Shown here piece after piece: positions 48,668 to 49,361 of a DNA stretch of 49,361 nucleotides (its first letter is position 1; each line of letters starts with the position of its first letter). Position numbers and translations under genes: made by a program. This DNA comes from Deinococci bacterium (GTDB lineage: Bacteria > Deinococcota > Deinococci > Deinococcales > Trueperaceae), in the NCBI GenBank assembly GCA_030149325.1, contig JASBRS010000007.1, positions 1-49,361 of the forward strand. Direction: 5' to 3'. The notes beneath the pieces are model-generated. The model did no database searches, was not told where the DNA came from, and worked only from the letters and a program-made list of their open reading frames with translations.

Positions 48668-49361
48668 TGCGCCATCACCAACGGAACCGGTCCCGCCGCG
48701 GCCCCCACCACGTCCCCGTAGAGCGTGTGCGGGGTGGCGTGCCGGACCCGGACCTGGTGCAGCCCCATGCGGGTCACCTGGCCGGCGGGGACCAGCACGG
48801 TGTGGTTCTTGTCGGAGTGGCCCACGGCGTAGCTGCCGTCGCGTCCGAGCTCCTTCACCAGAACGCGCAGCTCGCGCCCCTCGAAGCGTCGGTTGGACAC
48901 CAGCGACCAGTGCTTCTGGCGCTCCACCAGGCGCTGCAGGCGCTCGATCTTGAGCTCGCGCGGCAGGTCCTCGAAGTGCTCGAACGAGGGCGTTCCGGGG
49001 CGTGCGCTGTACACGAACATGTAGGCGTGATCGAAGGCGACCTCGTCGTAGAGCGTGAGCGTCTGCTCGAAGTCCGCCTCGGTCTCGCCGGGGAAGCCGG
49101 CGATGAGGTCGGTGCTGATCACCACGTCGGGGACCTTGGCGCGGATCTCGCGGACGATGTCGAGGTAGCGCTCGCGACGGTACTCGCGTGCCATGCGCCG
49201 CAGCACGGCGTCGCTGCCCGACTGCGCGGGCAGGTGGATGTAGCTGCAGACGTTGGGCTCCTCGGCGATGGCGTCGATGATATCGGAGGTGAAGTTCATG
49301 GGATGGCTGGTCGTGAACTTCACCCGCGGGATGCCGATGGCGGCCACCTGCCGGAGCAGCT
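48664..49361 (-). CDS. miaB: tRNA-2-methylthio-N6-dimethylallyladenosine synthase MiaB, 3' part only
   Basis: Radical-SAM enzyme that adds the methylthio group to i6A37 in tRNAs. Only about the last 232 residues are in the window; the frame continues past 49361, so the Fe-S Cys motifs are outside. MiaB rather than RimO is indicated by HLPAQSGSDAVLRRMAREY and VVISTDLIAGFPGETEADF, then FMFVYSARPGT-like FVYSARPGTPSFE. A C-terminal TRAM domain (residues from LRVLVKELGRDGSYAVGHSD) binds tRNA. Coupled to the following Nudix gene by ATGA. Confidence 0.93.
   Translation of the reverse strand, partial: LLRQVAAIGIPRVKFTTSHPMNFTSDIIDAIAEEPNVCSYIHLPAQSGSDAVLRRMAREYRRERYLDIVREIRAKVPDVVISTDLIAGFPGETEADFEQTLTLYDEVAFDHAYMFVYSARPGTPSFEHFEDLPRELKIERLQRLVERQKHWSLVSNRRFEGRELRVLVKELGRDGSYAVGHSDKNHTVLVPAGQVTRMGLHQVRVRHATPHTLYGDVVGAAAGPVPLVMAQ

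Overview
The window is about 49 kb of very GC-rich bacterial chromosome with dense, ordinary housekeeping and metabolic genes and no sign of phage, transposon, plasmid or CRISPR content. Several features point to the Deinococcota, perhaps a Truepera-like lineage: RuvC with a His where most bacteria have Asp (as in Thermus), many genes whose start codon sits 5-8 bases after a TANNNT -10 box with no ribosome binding site (leaderless transcripts), a T-box in front of a long-type IleRS, and two large branched-chain amino acid transporter operons. This placement is an inference.

Layout. 1-4.2 kb: the end of an unknown gene, then ruvC and two different type I glutamine synthetase genes, all on the minus strand except the first. 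4.4-14.8 kb: two complete five-gene Liv-type ABC transporter operons in a row (binding protein, two permeases, two ATPases), the second behind a near-consensus promoter. In both, strong hairpins lie between the binding-protein gene and the rest. 14.8-18.8 kb: ferredoxin-NADP reductase, aspartokinase, a small unknown gene, a Nudix hydrolase and an SCP2-like protein. 18.9-23.1 kb: an acyl-CoA oxidation cluster (two acyl-CoA dehydrogenases, etfB, etfA).

23.2-28.1 kb holds the most unusual unit: a GNAT acetyltransferase fused to a C39-like cysteine peptidase runs convergently into an operon gap-pgk-RLAN-RimK-like ATP-grasp ligase. The peptidase and ligase genes overlap tail to tail by 92 bp, and a 21-bp tandem repeat in the overlap gives both proteins a repetitive C-terminal tail. 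28.2-32 kb: ileS with a non-canonical GVHH signature motif, preceded by a full T-box leader. 32.2-37.4 kb: rho, a LysM/M23 peptidase, a degenerate receiver protein, and an IscR-like regulator with cysteine desulfurase behind a promoter carrying a perfect operator-like palindrome. 37.4-41.2 kb: tig-clpP-clpX, tRNA-Leu and tRNA-His.

41.2-47.6 kb: three paralogous soluble histidine kinases with N-terminal cyclic-nucleotide-type domains and a REC/glutaredoxin-like/thioredoxin-reductase-like fusion that has lost its redox cysteines, probably one signalling module. 47.7-49.4 kb: a Pro-Gly-Arg tRNA operon, a Nudix hydrolase and the 3' part of miaB.
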